This document shows, one piece after another, positions 1 to 8,962 of a DNA stretch of 44,113 bases. The translations under genes were made by a program, and so were the position numbers. The stretch is taken from positions 1-44,113 of the forward strand of contig NZ_JABXKK010000018.1 in NCBI RefSeq assembly GCF_017115045.1, in the 5' to 3' direction. A model generated the notes under the pieces. That model was not told the origin of the DNA and made no database searches. It saw only the letters and a list, made by a program, of their open reading frames with translations. Position 1 is the stretch's first letter. Each line of letters opens with the position of its first letter. This DNA is from Nostoc sp. NMS8. Lineage in GTDB: Bacteria > Cyanobacteriota > Cyanobacteriia > Cyanobacteriales > Nostocaceae.

Positions 1-67
1 GTCGTAATCAACGCACTAATTATTACTGTACCTCATTTACCTGCAATCTGCTGTAATAACTAAAATG

Positions 68-100
68 CCCAATCCCCAGTCCCCAGTCCCCAATCCCCAA
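68..100. repeat. Short tandem heptamer repeat (CCCAATC/CCCAGTC)
   Basis: About five 7-base units of the CCCAATC/CCCAGTC type lie in tandem 70 bases upstream of ldpA. The same family recurs near 7640, 18986-19018, 21410-21530 and inside dnaG. Such heptamer arrays are common in heterocystous cyanobacterial genomes and are not known to encode anything. Confidence 0.8.
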
Positions 101-170
101 AATCAGAAAATCCAGACTTTTTCTTGATCACAGACTGCTATTTTTAGTCGTATAAACGCATAATAGAATA

Positions 171-1331
171 GTGACTGATCTGTTCGCCCCTTTACAATCT
201 CTCAAACAAGGTGACTGGTTCAAGCTGATCTGCGGAGCCAGCTTCCAGCATTTGCCGGCAGTCAGAAGTCTAACGTTAGCCTATACTTTGGCGGGCGCTG
301 ACTGCATAGATGTTGCAGCTGATCCAGCAGTGATTGCAGCAGCGCAAGCAGGGCTACTTGTAGCCAAATCTTTGGCTAAAGATGCCCAAAAACGAGGGTT
401 TGACTACAAAGGCAACTCACCCTTTTTGATGGTCAGCCTCAATGATGGAGAAGACCCCCATTTTCGGAAAGCAGAATTTAATCCTACTGAGTGTCCTACA
501 AACTGCTCTAGACCCTGTGAACGGATTTGTCCAGCACAAGCAATTGTGTTTAATAGTATAAAAGAAGACTTTTCTGGAGTAGTATCCGAAAAATGTTACG
601 GCTGTGGTCGTTGTATACCAATTTGTCCTTATGATATAATTTATACAAGTTCATACATGTCAACGCCGGGAGCGATCGCGCCATTGGTAATGTCAACGGG
701 AGTAGATGCCGTAGAAATCCATACAAAAGTCGGGCGATTGGCAGAATTTGAACAATTATGGCAAGCAATTTCACCGTGGGCCGATAAACTAAAGTTACTA
801 GCCATCAGTTGTCCCGATGGCGAGGGGATGACTGACTACCTAAGAGCTATCTATGACCTGATTGCCCCACTCAAGAGTGCTTTAATTTGGCAAACCGATG
901 GTCGTTCTATGAGTGGTGATATTGGCGATGGCACCACAATAGCCGCGGTGAAATTAGGGCAAAAAGTTTTGGCAGCTAAGTTACCGGGATATGTGCAGTT
1001 AGCAGGCGGCACAAATAGCTATACCGTTGCTAAGTTAAAGGCAATGGGACTGCTAAAAGAGGCAGAGGGGCAGGGGGCAGGGGGCAGAGGAGAAGAATTT
1101 TTCCCCCTGCTCCCTGCTCCCTGCCCCCCCTCCTCCATTTCTGGAGTCGCCTACGGTAGCTACGCCCGTGTACTGCTGTCACCAATTCTCGAAAAGTTAG
1201 AGAATAAGGAGGTAAGTAACACTAATGTGAAGGCGAATCTTTGCCTAGAAGAAGATGACGTATTACTTTGGCAAGCTGTAGAACTTGCCCATTCTCTCGT
1301 TTCCCAGATCAAGTCACAGCAAGAGCATTAA
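171..1331 (+). CDS. ldpA: LdpA-type circadian clock / redox Fe-S protein
   Basis: Recognised as LdpA, the iron-sulfur protein that in Synechococcus links cellular redox state (light input) to the circadian period. The start is GTG at 171. Residues about 108-122 (spacing CPTNCSRPCERICP) and 142-153 (CYGCGRCIPICP) carry ferredoxin-like cysteine clusters for two Fe-S centres. The C-terminal half contains an AGGTNSYTV stretch and a GVAYGSYAR motif that I take as native to the family. Between them, about residues 297-322, lies a Gly-rich then Pro-rich segment encoded by a G-rich/C-rich inverted repeat (1060-1135). It looks like an in-frame repeat insertion and makes the protein (386 residues) longer than the roughly 350 I recall for the family. 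The AAA/R3H gene follows on the same strand after about 80 bases. Confidence 0.85.
   Translation: MTDLFAPLQSLKQGDWFKLICGASFQHLPAVRSLTLAYTLAGADCIDVAADPAVIAAAQAGLLVAKSLAKDAQKRGFDYKGNSPFLMVSLNDGEDPHFRKAEFNPTECPTNCSRPCERICPAQAIVFNSIKEDFSGVVSEKCYGCGRCIPICPYDIIYTSSYMSTPGAIAPLVMSTGVDAVEIHTKVGRLAEFEQLWQAISPWADKLKLLAISCPDGEGMTDYLRAIYDLIAPLKSALIWQTDGRSMSGDIGDGTTIAAVKLGQKVLAAKLPGYVQLAGGTNSYTVAKLKAMGLLKEAEGQGAGGRGEEFFPLLPAPCPPSSISGVAYGSYARVLLSPILEKLENKEVSNTNVKANLCLEEDDVLLWQAVELAHSLVSQIKSQQEH
1060..1135. repeat. G-rich/C-rich inverted repeat inserted in frame in ldpA
   Basis: A GGGGCAGGGGGCAG-type run is followed after a short AT-rich centre by its near complement (CCCCCTGCTCCCTGCTCC). The arms could fold into a hairpin. 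The same G-rich unit appears near 27983-28016, 32337-32390 and 33788-33872. It is translated in frame within ldpA. Confidence 0.75.
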
Positions 1332-1414
1332 TTGCTCGTTCGGAAAAATACCCAGAGCGGGTTCTCCTGCACGCAAACGTCCTCGCTATCTCTAAAAACG
1401 TCACCATAGAAAGC

Positions 1415-3148
1415 ATGACGATTACAGACGATCTCCAAAAGTTATTAGACATTTTGCCCCAAGACCTGCGACAAGCACTAGAGAGTCATCCCAAACGAGA
1501 TATTTTAGTAGAAGTTGTCTTGGATTTGGGTCGTCGCCCAGAGGCTCGCTTTCCTAATCAAGCTGAGTATTTGAGCGAAGTACCCGTTACTCAAGAACAG
1601 ATAGATGATTGCATTCAACGAGTCGGAACCTTTGGCGGAGATAATCGGGCAGGAATTGAGCAAACTTTGCATCGGATCAGTGCCATCCGCAACCGCACTG
1701 GTAAGATTATTGGCTTGACCTGTCGCGTTGGTCGAGCGATATTCGGAACCATTGGCATGATCCGCGATTTGGTAGAAACTGGTAAATCGATTCTCATGCT
1801 GGGGCGTCCAGGCGTGGGCAAAACTACCGCCTTACGGGAAATCGCCCGTGTTTTGGCAGATGATCTAAATAAGCGAGTGGTAATTATTGACACCTCCAAC
1901 GAAATCGCTGGGGATGGGGATGTTGCTCACCCCGCCATTGGTCGCGCTCGGCGGATGCAGGTAGCTCATCCAAATCAACAGCATCAGGTGATGATTGAGG
2001 CAGTAGAAAACCACATGCCAGAAGTCATTGTCATTGATGAAATTGGCACGGAACTGGAAGCTTTAGCGGCTCGTACCATTGCGGAACGGGGTGTACAGTT
2101 GGTAGGTACTGCCCACGGGAATCAGATCGAAAATCTGATTAAAAACCCCACCCTAGCTGATTTAGTTGGGGGTATCCAAGCTGTGACGCTGGGAGACGAT
2201 GAAGCTAGACGGCGAGGCTCTCAAAAGACTGTTTTGGAGCGGAAAGCCCCGCCTACCTTTGAAATTGCTGTGGAAATGTTGGAACGCCAACGCTGGACAG
2301 TACACGAAAGTGTTGCTGACACCGTAGATATTCTGTTGCGGGGTCGTCAACCTACCCCACAAACGAGAACCGTTGATGACCAGGGCAAAATTGGTGTTAC
2401 CCGCCAGTTAGCTGTTGTCAATGGTCGTGGTGGACAGCTAGGAACAGTGGAAGAATCTTTCCCAACGGCACGGCCGTCTAATGGCTGGCGTTCATCTGGA
2501 CAAATGGTAGCACTGCCACAATTGCCTGTAGAGCGGGTAACTGGGCGCAGTGAGTTTGACCGTTTGCTGGATGAATCCTTCAATTATTCTGAAAGCATTG
2601 ATTTGGATGCTGCTACAAGAGTGCCAGGGCCGAATGGTGAAGATTTACCATTGCACGTTTACCCTTATGGCGTTAGCCGCCACCAATTGGAACAGGTGAT
2701 TAGCGTGCTAACTTTGCCTGTGCTATTGACAAAAGACATAGATAGTGCTGATGCAATTTTAGCACTGCGATCGCATGTCAAAAACCACGCCAAATTACGC
2801 CAAATGGCCAAAGCGCGGCATGTACCCATCCACGTGATTAAGTCCAGCACCATTCCCCAAATTACCCGTGGTTTGCGGCGGTTGCTGAACATCGATGACC
2901 CAGAAATGGCCGATGACCTAGAACTGCAATTATTTTTGCACAATGGTAGCGATGATGAGATGGATGCCTTGGAAGAAGCTAGACTTGCTGTTGAGCAAAT
3001 TGTGATTCCAAAAGGACAGCCAGTGGAGTTATTGCCGCGTTCTCCCCAAGTCCGCAAAATGCAACATGAGTTAGTAGAACATTATCGCCTCAAGTCGCAT
3101 AGTTTTGGCGAAGAACCAAATCGCCGCTTACGGATTTATCCAGCGTAA
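1415..3148 (+). CDS. AAA ATPase with C-terminal R3H domain (Ycf45-like)
   Basis: A 577-residue P-loop ATPase with a single-stranded-nucleic-acid-binding R3H domain, the cyanobacterial family related to plastid-encoded Ycf45. Walker A is GRPGVGKTT at residues 130-138, and a Walker B-like VIVIDEIG follows about 75 residues later. The R3H domain is the last 70 or so residues, ending with HELVEHYRLKSHSFG. The frame is open back to 1268, but I chose the ATG at 1415 because the upstream part overlaps the end of ldpA and does not look like protein, while MTITDDLQKLLDILP is the usual beginning. The precise role is not established; a nucleic-acid-handling job is inferred from the domains. Confidence 0.85.
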   Translation: MTITDDLQKLLDILPQDLRQALESHPKRDILVEVVLDLGRRPEARFPNQAEYLSEVPVTQEQIDDCIQRVGTFGGDNRAGIEQTLHRISAIRNRTGKIIGLTCRVGRAIFGTIGMIRDLVETGKSILMLGRPGVGKTTALREIARVLADDLNKRVVIIDTSNEIAGDGDVAHPAIGRARRMQVAHPNQQHQVMIEAVENHMPEVIVIDEIGTELEALAARTIAERGVQLVGTAHGNQIENLIKNPTLADLVGGIQAVTLGDDEARRRGSQKTVLERKAPPTFEIAVEMLERQRWTVHESVADTVDILLRGRQPTPQTRTVDDQGKIGVTRQLAVVNGRGGQLGTVEESFPTARPSNGWRSSGQMVALPQLPVERVTGRSEFDRLLDESFNYSESIDLDAATRVPGPNGEDLPLHVYPYGVSRHQLEQVISVLTLPVLLTKDIDSADAILALRSHVKNHAKLRQMAKARHVPIHVIKSSTIPQITRGLRRLLNIDDPEMADDLELQLFLHNGSDDEMDALEEARLAVEQIVIPKGQPVELLPRSPQVRKMQHELVEHYRLKSHSFGEEPNRRLRIYPA

Positions 3149-3160
3149 CCTCACCCTTTA

Positions 3161-3185
3161 CCCCTCTTTGCATTGCAAAGAGGGG
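3161..3185. repeat. 12-bp-arm perfect palindrome
   Basis: CCCCTCTTTGCA and its exact complement are separated by one base, 13 bases after the stop of the R3H gene. It has no T-run, so it is more likely a dispersed palindromic repeat than a terminator, though it could protect the 3' end of the message. Confidence 0.7.
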
Positions 3186-3306
3186 GAACCGCAAAGGACG
3201 CTTAATTCCTGTAGAGCAAGTCTTAGATATTTTAGTGTGGATGATTCGGTCACAATCAACTTAAGGTTGGGTTTCGCTTCTGATTGCTATTAATTTACAC
3301 ATGCCA

Positions 3307-3335
3307 AAAAACCTGATCGCGAAGACCAGGTTTTT
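3307..3335 (+). terminator. Candidate Rho-independent terminator after the R3H gene
   Basis: A 12-bp stem (AAAAACCTGATC paired with GACCAGGTTTTT, one mismatch), a 5-base loop, and five T residues forming the end of the stem. It lies about 160 bases past the stop of the R3H gene. A-rich and T-rich ends make it potentially bidirectional. Confidence 0.6.
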
Positions 3336-3529
3336 GTGAGGTTATATTTCCCCAAGGCCAGTTATAGAAGTTATTTATAAATTAGTGTTCTGGTAATAAC
3401 TACCAAACTTAGGTTATCAATTTCGGAAAACTGCCGCCCAATTCTTAAAATTTTTTCTTGCTCATACCAATTTTAAAAATGATTGCGGCAGATGGACAGA
3501 GAAAACCCAGATACACTAAGCGGTTTCCA

Positions 3530-3558
3530 ATCTAAAATCTAAAATCTAAAATCCAAAA
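3530..3558. repeat. AATCTAA heptamer array
   Basis: Tandem copies of AATCTAA/AATCCAA in about 29 bases upstream of the broken ABC transporter. Same class as the other heptamer arrays in this window. Confidence 0.7.
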
Positions 3559-3646
3559 TAGTATTACCCGTGTGATGCCTACTCAGTGAAATTTAGATCA
3601 CAACGTCTGTCTGGGAATTTTGCTATTATTTGCTACTTTAAAATAT

Positions 3647-5061
3647 ATGCAAATAATTGAAATTTCTCCATTCCAAGCATTTCGCCGGAGCGTGGCAACG
3701 GTGATCCAGGTAGTTCCAAAGGAGCTACGCTATGTAACAATCCTGGCATTAGTGGGTGGTGCAGGCCCAGCGATCGCCATTTGGCTCAACAAGATAATTA
3801 TTGATGAAATAACCCGCTTATTGAGCGTGGGGACAACGCAGAATGCGATCGCCTTGATACTTGCCCAACCTCTGCTACTCTCCAGTATTGCAGGTTCACT
3901 GCTGGTGAATTTGGTGAGTGATGGATCGCTAACATTAATGCTTTTGTATATACTTCCCTGCGCGTAGGCGTAGCCCGCCGCAGGCATCGCATTTCCGGTT
4001 TTGTCCAAGGACAAGTAATTGAGAAGGTTGCCACTTTTGAAGATATTGCCCTGTTTGAAACACCCGATTTGCTGAATTTGGTGCAGTTGACTGAAAAGGG
4101 AGTACAACGACTTCCAGAACTTTGTCTCAGGCTTGTAACGCTGTTAGAGGGAATTTTCATCTTCATTCCAGCCATACTGCTTTCAGCCTCCCTTGCTTGG
4201 TGGGTACCAATAATTTTGTTTAGCTGCGTTACCCCTGTAATGTATGTGCAGATGAAATACCGTAAGCAAGCTTGGGGAGTAGAAAGAACCCAAGCGAGTG
4301 TTCTTCGGGAAATGAACTTATACAAGACGGTTTTAACTGGAGAGACATACGCCAAAGAAATACGCTTATTTAGCTTGCAACCTTTACTGCTAGAACGTTG
4401 GCATGGACTTTACCGTACCATTTTTAGAGCAATGGAACAGATCCGCCGCCGGGGGACAACAGCAGTTATTGGCTGGTCTTTATTGAGTGGCTTAGGCTTG
4501 GCATTACCATATATATACATAGTCCAGGGAGTGTTAGGTAGAACCCATACTTTGGGAGATTTGGCGCTTTACACTGGGGTAATTTTAGAAGTGCGTCGAA
4601 GTTTGGAAAATTTGATGTCTGGCGGGTCAGAGTTATACAATATTGCACTGGCAACCACGCCCATTTTCCAGCTTTTGGAGTTAGAGCCGCAGTTATCCCA
4701 TTCTCATGTAGAGTTGCAATCAGAAAAAGCATTGGGAAAAGTCAAGAAATCGGCTGCTAACAATCGGAACTTTGAAATAAATGGCAATAATTCATCTGAT
4801 CGTCGGCAAGTTTTATCGCGTTTGAATACAACTAAGTCGGAAGCATTGCAGACAGGTATTAACATCAAAAATTTATCTTTTACCTATCCCAATAGCAACC
4901 GCGCAACCTTGAAAAACATCAACCTGACGATTTACCCCAACGAGATGATTGTACTAGTGGGTGAGAATGGTGCTGGTAAGACCACATTAGCAAAGCTATT
5001 ATGTCGTCCGCCCTTGGCTATGGGCGGGCGAGACGCCCACCCCACAATATTGGATAATTGA
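3647..5061 (+). pseudogene. Broken ABC exporter (permease-ATPase), frameshifted and truncated
   Basis: Remains of a fused exporter-type ABC transporter. The first membrane segments are in one frame (ATG 3647 to stop 3967). The frame then shifts near 3917-3930: the next frame reads on as ANINAFVYTSLR...RISGFVQGQVIEKVATFE through the rest of the membrane domain to 5061. A 24-base repeat (3964-3987) sits in frame shortly after the shift. The ATPase domain begins with INIKNLSFTYPNSNRATLKN and reaches Walker A (VGENGAGKTT), but about 10 residues later it runs into a dispersed repeat (5009-5048) and stops. Signature motif, Walker B and H-loop are all missing, so it cannot be a working ATPase. The original substrate is unknown. 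Confidence 0.85.
5009..5048. repeat. Dispersed GGGCGGGC...GCCCACCCCACAA repeat
   Basis: A GC-rich repeat containing GGGCGGGCGAGACGCCCACC followed by CCACAATATTGG. A second copy is at 16283-16310 (GGGCGGGCAAGATGCCCACC) and a partial inverse copy near 36046-36058. Here it marks the point where the ABC transporter ATPase domain is cut off. Confidence 0.75.
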
Positions 5062-5113
5062 TTTGTTGGAAGTCCCCAAGGGAGAAGAGTTTTCCTTCTA
5101 CCTCCTGCCTCCT

Positions 5114-6307
5114 TCAATCTGGTAACTTATATTGCTCAACAATACGCTTGGCAAACTCTGGAACATGCGCTTCTAATTTTTCTGGATGATTTCGCTTCAC
5201 ATACAAATAATTCCGAGTAAAGTGAGAATCAATGGAAAACCGCGCATATTCTAAACCCTTGGGGCCGATTTTTTCAATCACCACACCCATCAGTTTTGCT
5301 GCCCACATTGGCAGGGTAACGCCTTTATCGTAAGCGGGAATACTTTGCTGTACGGCTTCTTTCCGGTTGCCTTTAGATGTTACTGGTTGAGTATCTAACT
5401 GGTCTTTTACCAAATCCAGCATTTCCTTACCAGTATCATTTCTCACTACAATCCACTGCCAGCCGAAGGGTGCGCCCATGTAGCCAACGACTAAATCGGC
5501 TAGGGAGTTGACGTAATCAAAGCAACTCATACAAGAGGGGGCAAAGACATCTTTGAGTTTGTTTGTCTTCAAGCCAAAGAAAGGCACGGTTTCTGATGAG
5601 CCATCCTCATGTTTGAAGTGAACTCGGAAGTCTTGCATGAATTCGTAATGCACAACTGTATCAGGCGATCGGCTGGTGGTTTCTAAAAATTTTTGCAGTC
5701 CGGCGCGGTTAACATTATCTACGCAGGGCGTACCCAAAACATACAGCTTTTCTAAACCAAGTTGTTTTTCTACGGCTCGTAATGCCTGAATTTGGCAACC
5801 AACGCCAATTACCAACAGTCGTTTCATCCCCGATTTTTCTATCTGTTCCAACACCGAAAGGTTAGGTGAAAGTGTTGGTTTATTTACCCGCGCTGCTAGT
5901 ATTTCTTCTGGAGTTCGGGCGATGATGGGCATGGGTTGAAAGCGGTCTTCTTTGGTGTTTTGCACACAGACGACACCTTCAACTAAGCCGCGATTGAGCA
6001 TTTCAATGGCAATACTGCTAACAATTCCCGTCCATTGTGCGCCTTCGATAGGTTGTTGTTTCCGTGCCGCTATCATGTCTTGGTGAACACCAAAGTAGAG
6101 TTCATCAGGATTTTCAAGATGGCGCGATCGCGTGTGCGTTTCTTCTTCAAGTTCGCCTATTTGCTGATTAATAAAAGCACAGGCTTCCTTGACATAATGA
6201 ATATAGTATGTATCGCATAGTCCGCACTCGCTACACAGTTCTTTCGCAGGGCGGCGGCTGGTAGATTTTAAGGCTCTGGCTTTTTTGTGAGGAGAAACTG
6301 AGGTCAT
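5114..6307 (-). CDS. bciB: 3,8-divinyl (proto)chlorophyllide a 8-vinyl-reductase, BciB type
   Basis: A 397-residue member of the F420-hydrogenase beta-subunit/FrhB-like family, resembling cyanobacterial BciB (Synechocystis slr1923), which reduces the 8-vinyl group in chlorophyll synthesis using ferredoxin. Cysteines for Fe-S clusters are seen in CSECGLC near residues 24-30 and in CMSCFDYVNSLADL in the middle of the protein, together with the conserved GVGCQIQALRAVEK and GTPCVDNVNR stretches. The family also contains 7-hydroxymethyl chlorophyll a reductase, but the cyanobacterial context favours the 8-vinyl reductase. The gene follows holB on the same strand after about 200 bases that contain a dispersed repeat, so cotranscription is uncertain. 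Confidence 0.8.
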   Translation of the reverse strand: MTSVSPHKKARALKSTSRRPAKELCSECGLCDTYYIHYVKEACAFINQQIGELEEETHTRSRHLENPDELYFGVHQDMIAARKQQPIEGAQWTGIVSSIAIEMLNRGLVEGVVCVQNTKEDRFQPMPIIARTPEEILAARVNKPTLSPNLSVLEQIEKSGMKRLLVIGVGCQIQALRAVEKQLGLEKLYVLGTPCVDNVNRAGLQKFLETTSRSPDTVVHYEFMQDFRVHFKHEDGSSETVPFFGLKTNKLKDVFAPSCMSCFDYVNSLADLVVGYMGAPFGWQWIVVRNDTGKEMLDLVKDQLDTQPVTSKGNRKEAVQQSIPAYDKGVTLPMWAAKLMGVVIEKIGPKGLEYARFSIDSHFTRNYLYVKRNHPEKLEAHVPEFAKRIVEQYKLPD

Positions 6308-6402
6308 ATAAACTTTTTGTTTTATCCAGGAATCGCTTTTATTACAATACCTTCACTGGCTATGAACTTGACGATAGAGGATGAACAAGACATGTAATAT
6401 TT

Positions 6403-6436
6403 TGAAACGCAGAGGGACGCAAAGTAACGCAGAGTT
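6403..6436. repeat. ACGCAGAG-type short repeat
   Basis: GAAACGCAGAGGGACGCAAA followed by GTAACGCAGAGTT lies between holB and bciB. The same unit, but interrupted, occurs upstream of coaR (about 10948-11036). It is a dispersed cyanobacterial repeat. Confidence 0.75.
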
Positions 6437-6515
6437 TTGCTTAATTTATTTAGCTACGAATTAATTAAATATTATACTGAGACTTTTATAAGGAACTATA
6501 GAAATACAATCGCAT

Positions 6516-7490
6516 TCAGCGATGAGCAGGAGAAATAGAATTTGATTTTTGATACACAGATAAAAGCAGGCATTCCCAAACTAGCCGTGGTTGAGCGTAA
6601 GAAAGCAAGTGTTTACGAGCTTCTTCTAGCTGGTTAATTATACTAGGTTGATGCCACTGCTGCCAGTAAAATTGCTGAAGATAATCAACTAACCACAGTT
6701 GTGCTTCTGTATCTAAATCCTTATCAATTTTTTTGGCTAACTCCAAGGCGTTACGGTAAGATTTAGGCGCTTTTTTCAAGTCTTCGAGTAACTCAGGGGG
6801 AATAGCCTGTAATTGCTCATAAGATGCGATCGCACCTCCGGCACTACCAGCTGCTATGCTCAATACTGCCTGATTTTGCAAAATTTCCTGATGACCTGTT
6901 TGTGTGAGTACAACAGCCAAAGACTGTGCATCTAAGCGATAAAAAGGAATCCGTTGACAGCGTGATACTAAAGTCGGTAATACAGACTCAGGTGTAGGTG
7001 CAATTAAAATTAACGTCGCCTGTCCTGGTTCTTCCAAGGTTTTAAGTAAGGCATTGGCTGCGGCTTCTGCCATTGTTTGGGCTTCTTCTAGCACTACCAC
7101 ATTCCTCGGCGCTTCTAAGGGCGGACGACCTAAAAACTCAGTAATTCCCCGAATTTGCTCTAGTCGAATTACAGGTGGTGCTTTACGCTTGAGTCCTTTT
7201 TCGGCTGCTTCTGCTGCTGTTAATCGTTGTCCTTGGTGTTGGTAGGTTGGTTGCACCCACAACAAAGCTGGGTGATTGCCTTGACGCAAACGGTTTTGTA
7301 AAGACGCAGTAACTTCCATCCCACTAGAAAATAGCAATTCCACAAAGCATCTGGCTGCTAAACTTCTGCCGACACCATCTGGCCCCACAAATAAGTAAGC
7401 TGGAGGAACCCGATTTTGTTTGACAGCTTGAGTGAGTAATTCTATAGCTTGCTGTTGTGCTACAACTGGCGCAAATGGGTTAATAGTCAC
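6516..7490 (-). CDS. holB: DNA polymerase III delta' subunit (clamp loader)
   Basis: A clamp-loader subunit that helps open and place the beta sliding clamp at the replication fork. It has an AAA+ fold with PPAYLFVGPDGVGRS in the Walker A position (Arg instead of Lys, consistent with a delta' that does not hydrolyse ATP), a NALLKTLEEP motif and the SRC motif in LVSRCQRIPF. The open frame reaches 7601, but I place the start at GTG 7490 (VTINPFAPVVAQQQAI), giving 324 residues. The 37 extra residues come from a dispersed repeat, whereas NPFAPVVGQ-like beginnings are usual, and GGAG lies about 9 bases upstream of this GTG. Confidence 0.85.
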   Translation of the reverse strand: MTINPFAPVVAQQQAIELLTQAVKQNRVPPAYLFVGPDGVGRSLAARCFVELLFSSGMEVTASLQNRLRQGNHPALLWVQPTYQHQGQRLTAAEAAEKGLKRKAPPVIRLEQIRGITEFLGRPPLEAPRNVVVLEEAQTMAEAAANALLKTLEEPGQATLILIAPTPESVLPTLVSRCQRIPFYRLDAQSLAVVLTQTGHQEILQNQAVLSIAAGSAGGAIASYEQLQAIPPELLEDLKKAPKSYRNALELAKKIDKDLDTEAQLWLVDYLQQFYWQQWHQPSIINQLEEARKHLLSYAQPRLVWECLLLSVYQKSNSISPAHR

Positions 7491-7507
7491 GTTGCTTCGC
7501 TCCGAAT

Positions 7508-7602
7508 TCAAAATGACGCTCTCTACGAGACGCTGCGCGCAGCTCTCCCCCTCCCTTTGAGAGAAGCCAGCACCAAGGGAGAAGCAACTGGCGCAGCGCA
7601 AC
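7508..7602. repeat. Dispersed palindromic repeat upstream of holB
   Basis: A GC-rich element with CTCTACGAGACGCTGCGCGC, CTCCCCCTCC and later CAAGGGAGAAGCAACTGGCG. It is of the same style as 17990-18040 (CAAGGGGAGACGCCAAGG). It extends the holB frame upstream without encoding conserved protein. Confidence 0.6.
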
Positions 7603-7662
7603 AGAGAAAAACAGAGATTTTACGAGTCACCTTGAAAGGGCTGGAGTCCTAATCCCCAGTCC

Positions 7663-8103
7663 CTAATCTGTGAGAAATCTGGATATCTCCGCATGTGCCA
7701 ACACCGCACCAGGTTCGCGCTGGAGAGCGTTGTAATACTTTCTCTCGAAGGTATTGCCCGTTTCTAACGGCACAATCAATGTGCGGACATCAGCAATCAA
7801 TTTTTGAAAATCGTCTAGCAATATTGGTTCATCTGCTTGAAGCATTTCATCAACTTGCACAACTATCTCAGAAATTCGATGTAGCCAAGCAAATTGTTCA
7901 TGAGCGATAACTAGCTGAAGGAGTTCTCCGCTTGATACTCGTCCACTAACCTGTTCGTAGGCGATGCGTTCTGTCTCCAGCAACATCTTGTGAAGGTGGA
8001 GTAGTTTGTTTCGTAAATCACGCAGATATTGATGTTGATGTATTCTTTGTAGAAGTGTGTTAGAAGTCAATTTTACCCATCCTCTCGTTACAATAGTCTT
8101 CAA
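7663..8103 (-). CDS. Conserved hypothetical helical protein
   Basis: A 146-residue soluble protein with no recognised domain. It is strongly predicted helical by eye (for example LRDLRNKLLHLHKMLLETER and LLQLVIAHEQFAWLHRISEI), without a signal peptide or membrane segment, which suggests a small helical bundle. No cysteine cluster or catalytic motif is visible. It lies upstream of holB on the same strand, separated by a repeat element, so an operon is possible but unproven. The ATG at 8103 is the only ATG; a TTG about ten codons later (LTSNTLLQRIH) is an alternative start. Confidence 0.65.
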   Translation of the reverse strand: MKTIVTRGWVKLTSNTLLQRIHQHQYLRDLRNKLLHLHKMLLETERIAYEQVSGRVSSGELLQLVIAHEQFAWLHRISEIVVQVDEMLQADEPILLDDFQKLIADVRTLIVPLETGNTFERKYYNALQREPGAVLAHAEISRFLTD

Positions 8104-8336
8104 TGGCTTAAATAATTTCTAAGCATTGGGCATTGCTAACTCTTCTCCATACGCCATGCCCTTGTGAGTGGAGTTTTTTACCTATTAGGTTTCCTTGCTA
8201 AGAAGCATTATAGTCAACATATCTTTTTATAGCCGTTATATCTTATATTAGATTAATCATATATTAGCATAAACTTATAAGAAATACATAGTGTAGAACT
8301 GAGCGAGAAAATATCAATTATGGGAAAACCGTCTTC

Positions 8337-8900
8337 ATGTCGCTAGCAAATGTAATTCTAGGTCTTCTTCAGCAGCAAGAAATGACGGGCTACGACCTCA
8401 AAACGAGCTGCTTTGATCAATGCATTGCCCATTTGTGGCCAGCAGATCAGGCACAAATTTACAGAACTCTCGATAAGTTAGTTGAGCAAGGCTGGATTAC
8501 CTGTATCATTGAGATTCAGCACGATCGCCCCAACCGCAAAGTCTACAGTGTAACGGAGCCAGGGAAAGCCGAATTTAGCCGATGGCTGGGGATTCATCAA
8601 CCCTTACCGACTGTACGAGAACCAATGCTAGTCCAGTTGCATTTTGCAGATCAGTTATCGAATGAAACCATCATTCATCTACTTGAGCAGCAATTGGCGG
8701 CTCGAAGCAAAAAGCTGGCTGAATGTGAAACCATCGATTTGCCATCACTTGATGATGCATCTACCAACCGCGAACAGGTGATGCAAAGGCTGGTGCTAGA
8801 GTTGGTGATCCGAAGAGAAGAGACTTATATTGATTGGTTGAAAACAGCGATCGCACTTATCAGTCAGCAAAAGCCGTATCAAACCGCTTCGCAAAGTTGA
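8337..8900 (+). CDS. PadR-family transcriptional regulator
   Basis: A 187-residue PadR regulator. The N-terminal winged helix starts with MSLANVILGLLQQQEMTGYD and has the family pattern of a Tyr-Asp after the first helix, a recognition helix around AQIYRTLDKLVEQGW and a wing around RPNRKVYSVTEPG. The C-terminal half is the helical dimerisation domain of the Vir-act-alpha type (ETYIDWLKTAIALI). Such proteins usually repress a neighbouring efflux or stress gene and respond to small molecules. The neighbour on the right, coaT, is convergent and has its own regulator, so the target of this PadR is not evident. The 230 bases upstream are AT-rich and may hold its promoter; I could not fix an operator. 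Confidence 0.85.
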   Translation: MSLANVILGLLQQQEMTGYDLKTSCFDQCIAHLWPADQAQIYRTLDKLVEQGWITCIIEIQHDRPNRKVYSVTEPGKAEFSRWLGIHQPLPTVREPMLVQLHFADQLSNETIIHLLEQQLAARSKKLAECETIDLPSLDDASTNREQVMQRLVLELVIRREETYIDWLKTAIALISQQKPYQTASQS

Positions 8901-8962
8901 GAACTAAAGTGTTTATTACAAACTCTCAAAATTAGCTTGACAAAGTACTACTTTGTTCTATC

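Larger units (their letters stand above)
3149..3646. other. Intergenic region with hairpins and heptamers
   Basis: About 500 bases without a convincing gene. It holds a near-perfect palindrome just after the upstream stop (3161-3185), a terminator-like hairpin (3307-3335), and a short AATCTAA-type heptamer array (about 3530-3558). A small open frame at 3105-3293 overlaps the R3H gene and the palindrome and is not believed. Confidence 0.7.

Noticed and set aside
1268..1414. Upstream extension of the R3H ATPase frame
   Set aside because: It overlaps the ldpA end, and the conserved protein begins at ATG 1415.
3105..3293. Open frame of 62 codons at the end of the R3H gene
   Set aside because: Overlaps the R3H C-terminus in another frame and runs through a palindrome; no protein-like composition.
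7491..7601. Upstream extension of holB to ATG 7601
   Set aside because: Encoded by a dispersed repeat; GTG 7490 gives the family N-terminus and has a GGAG upstream.
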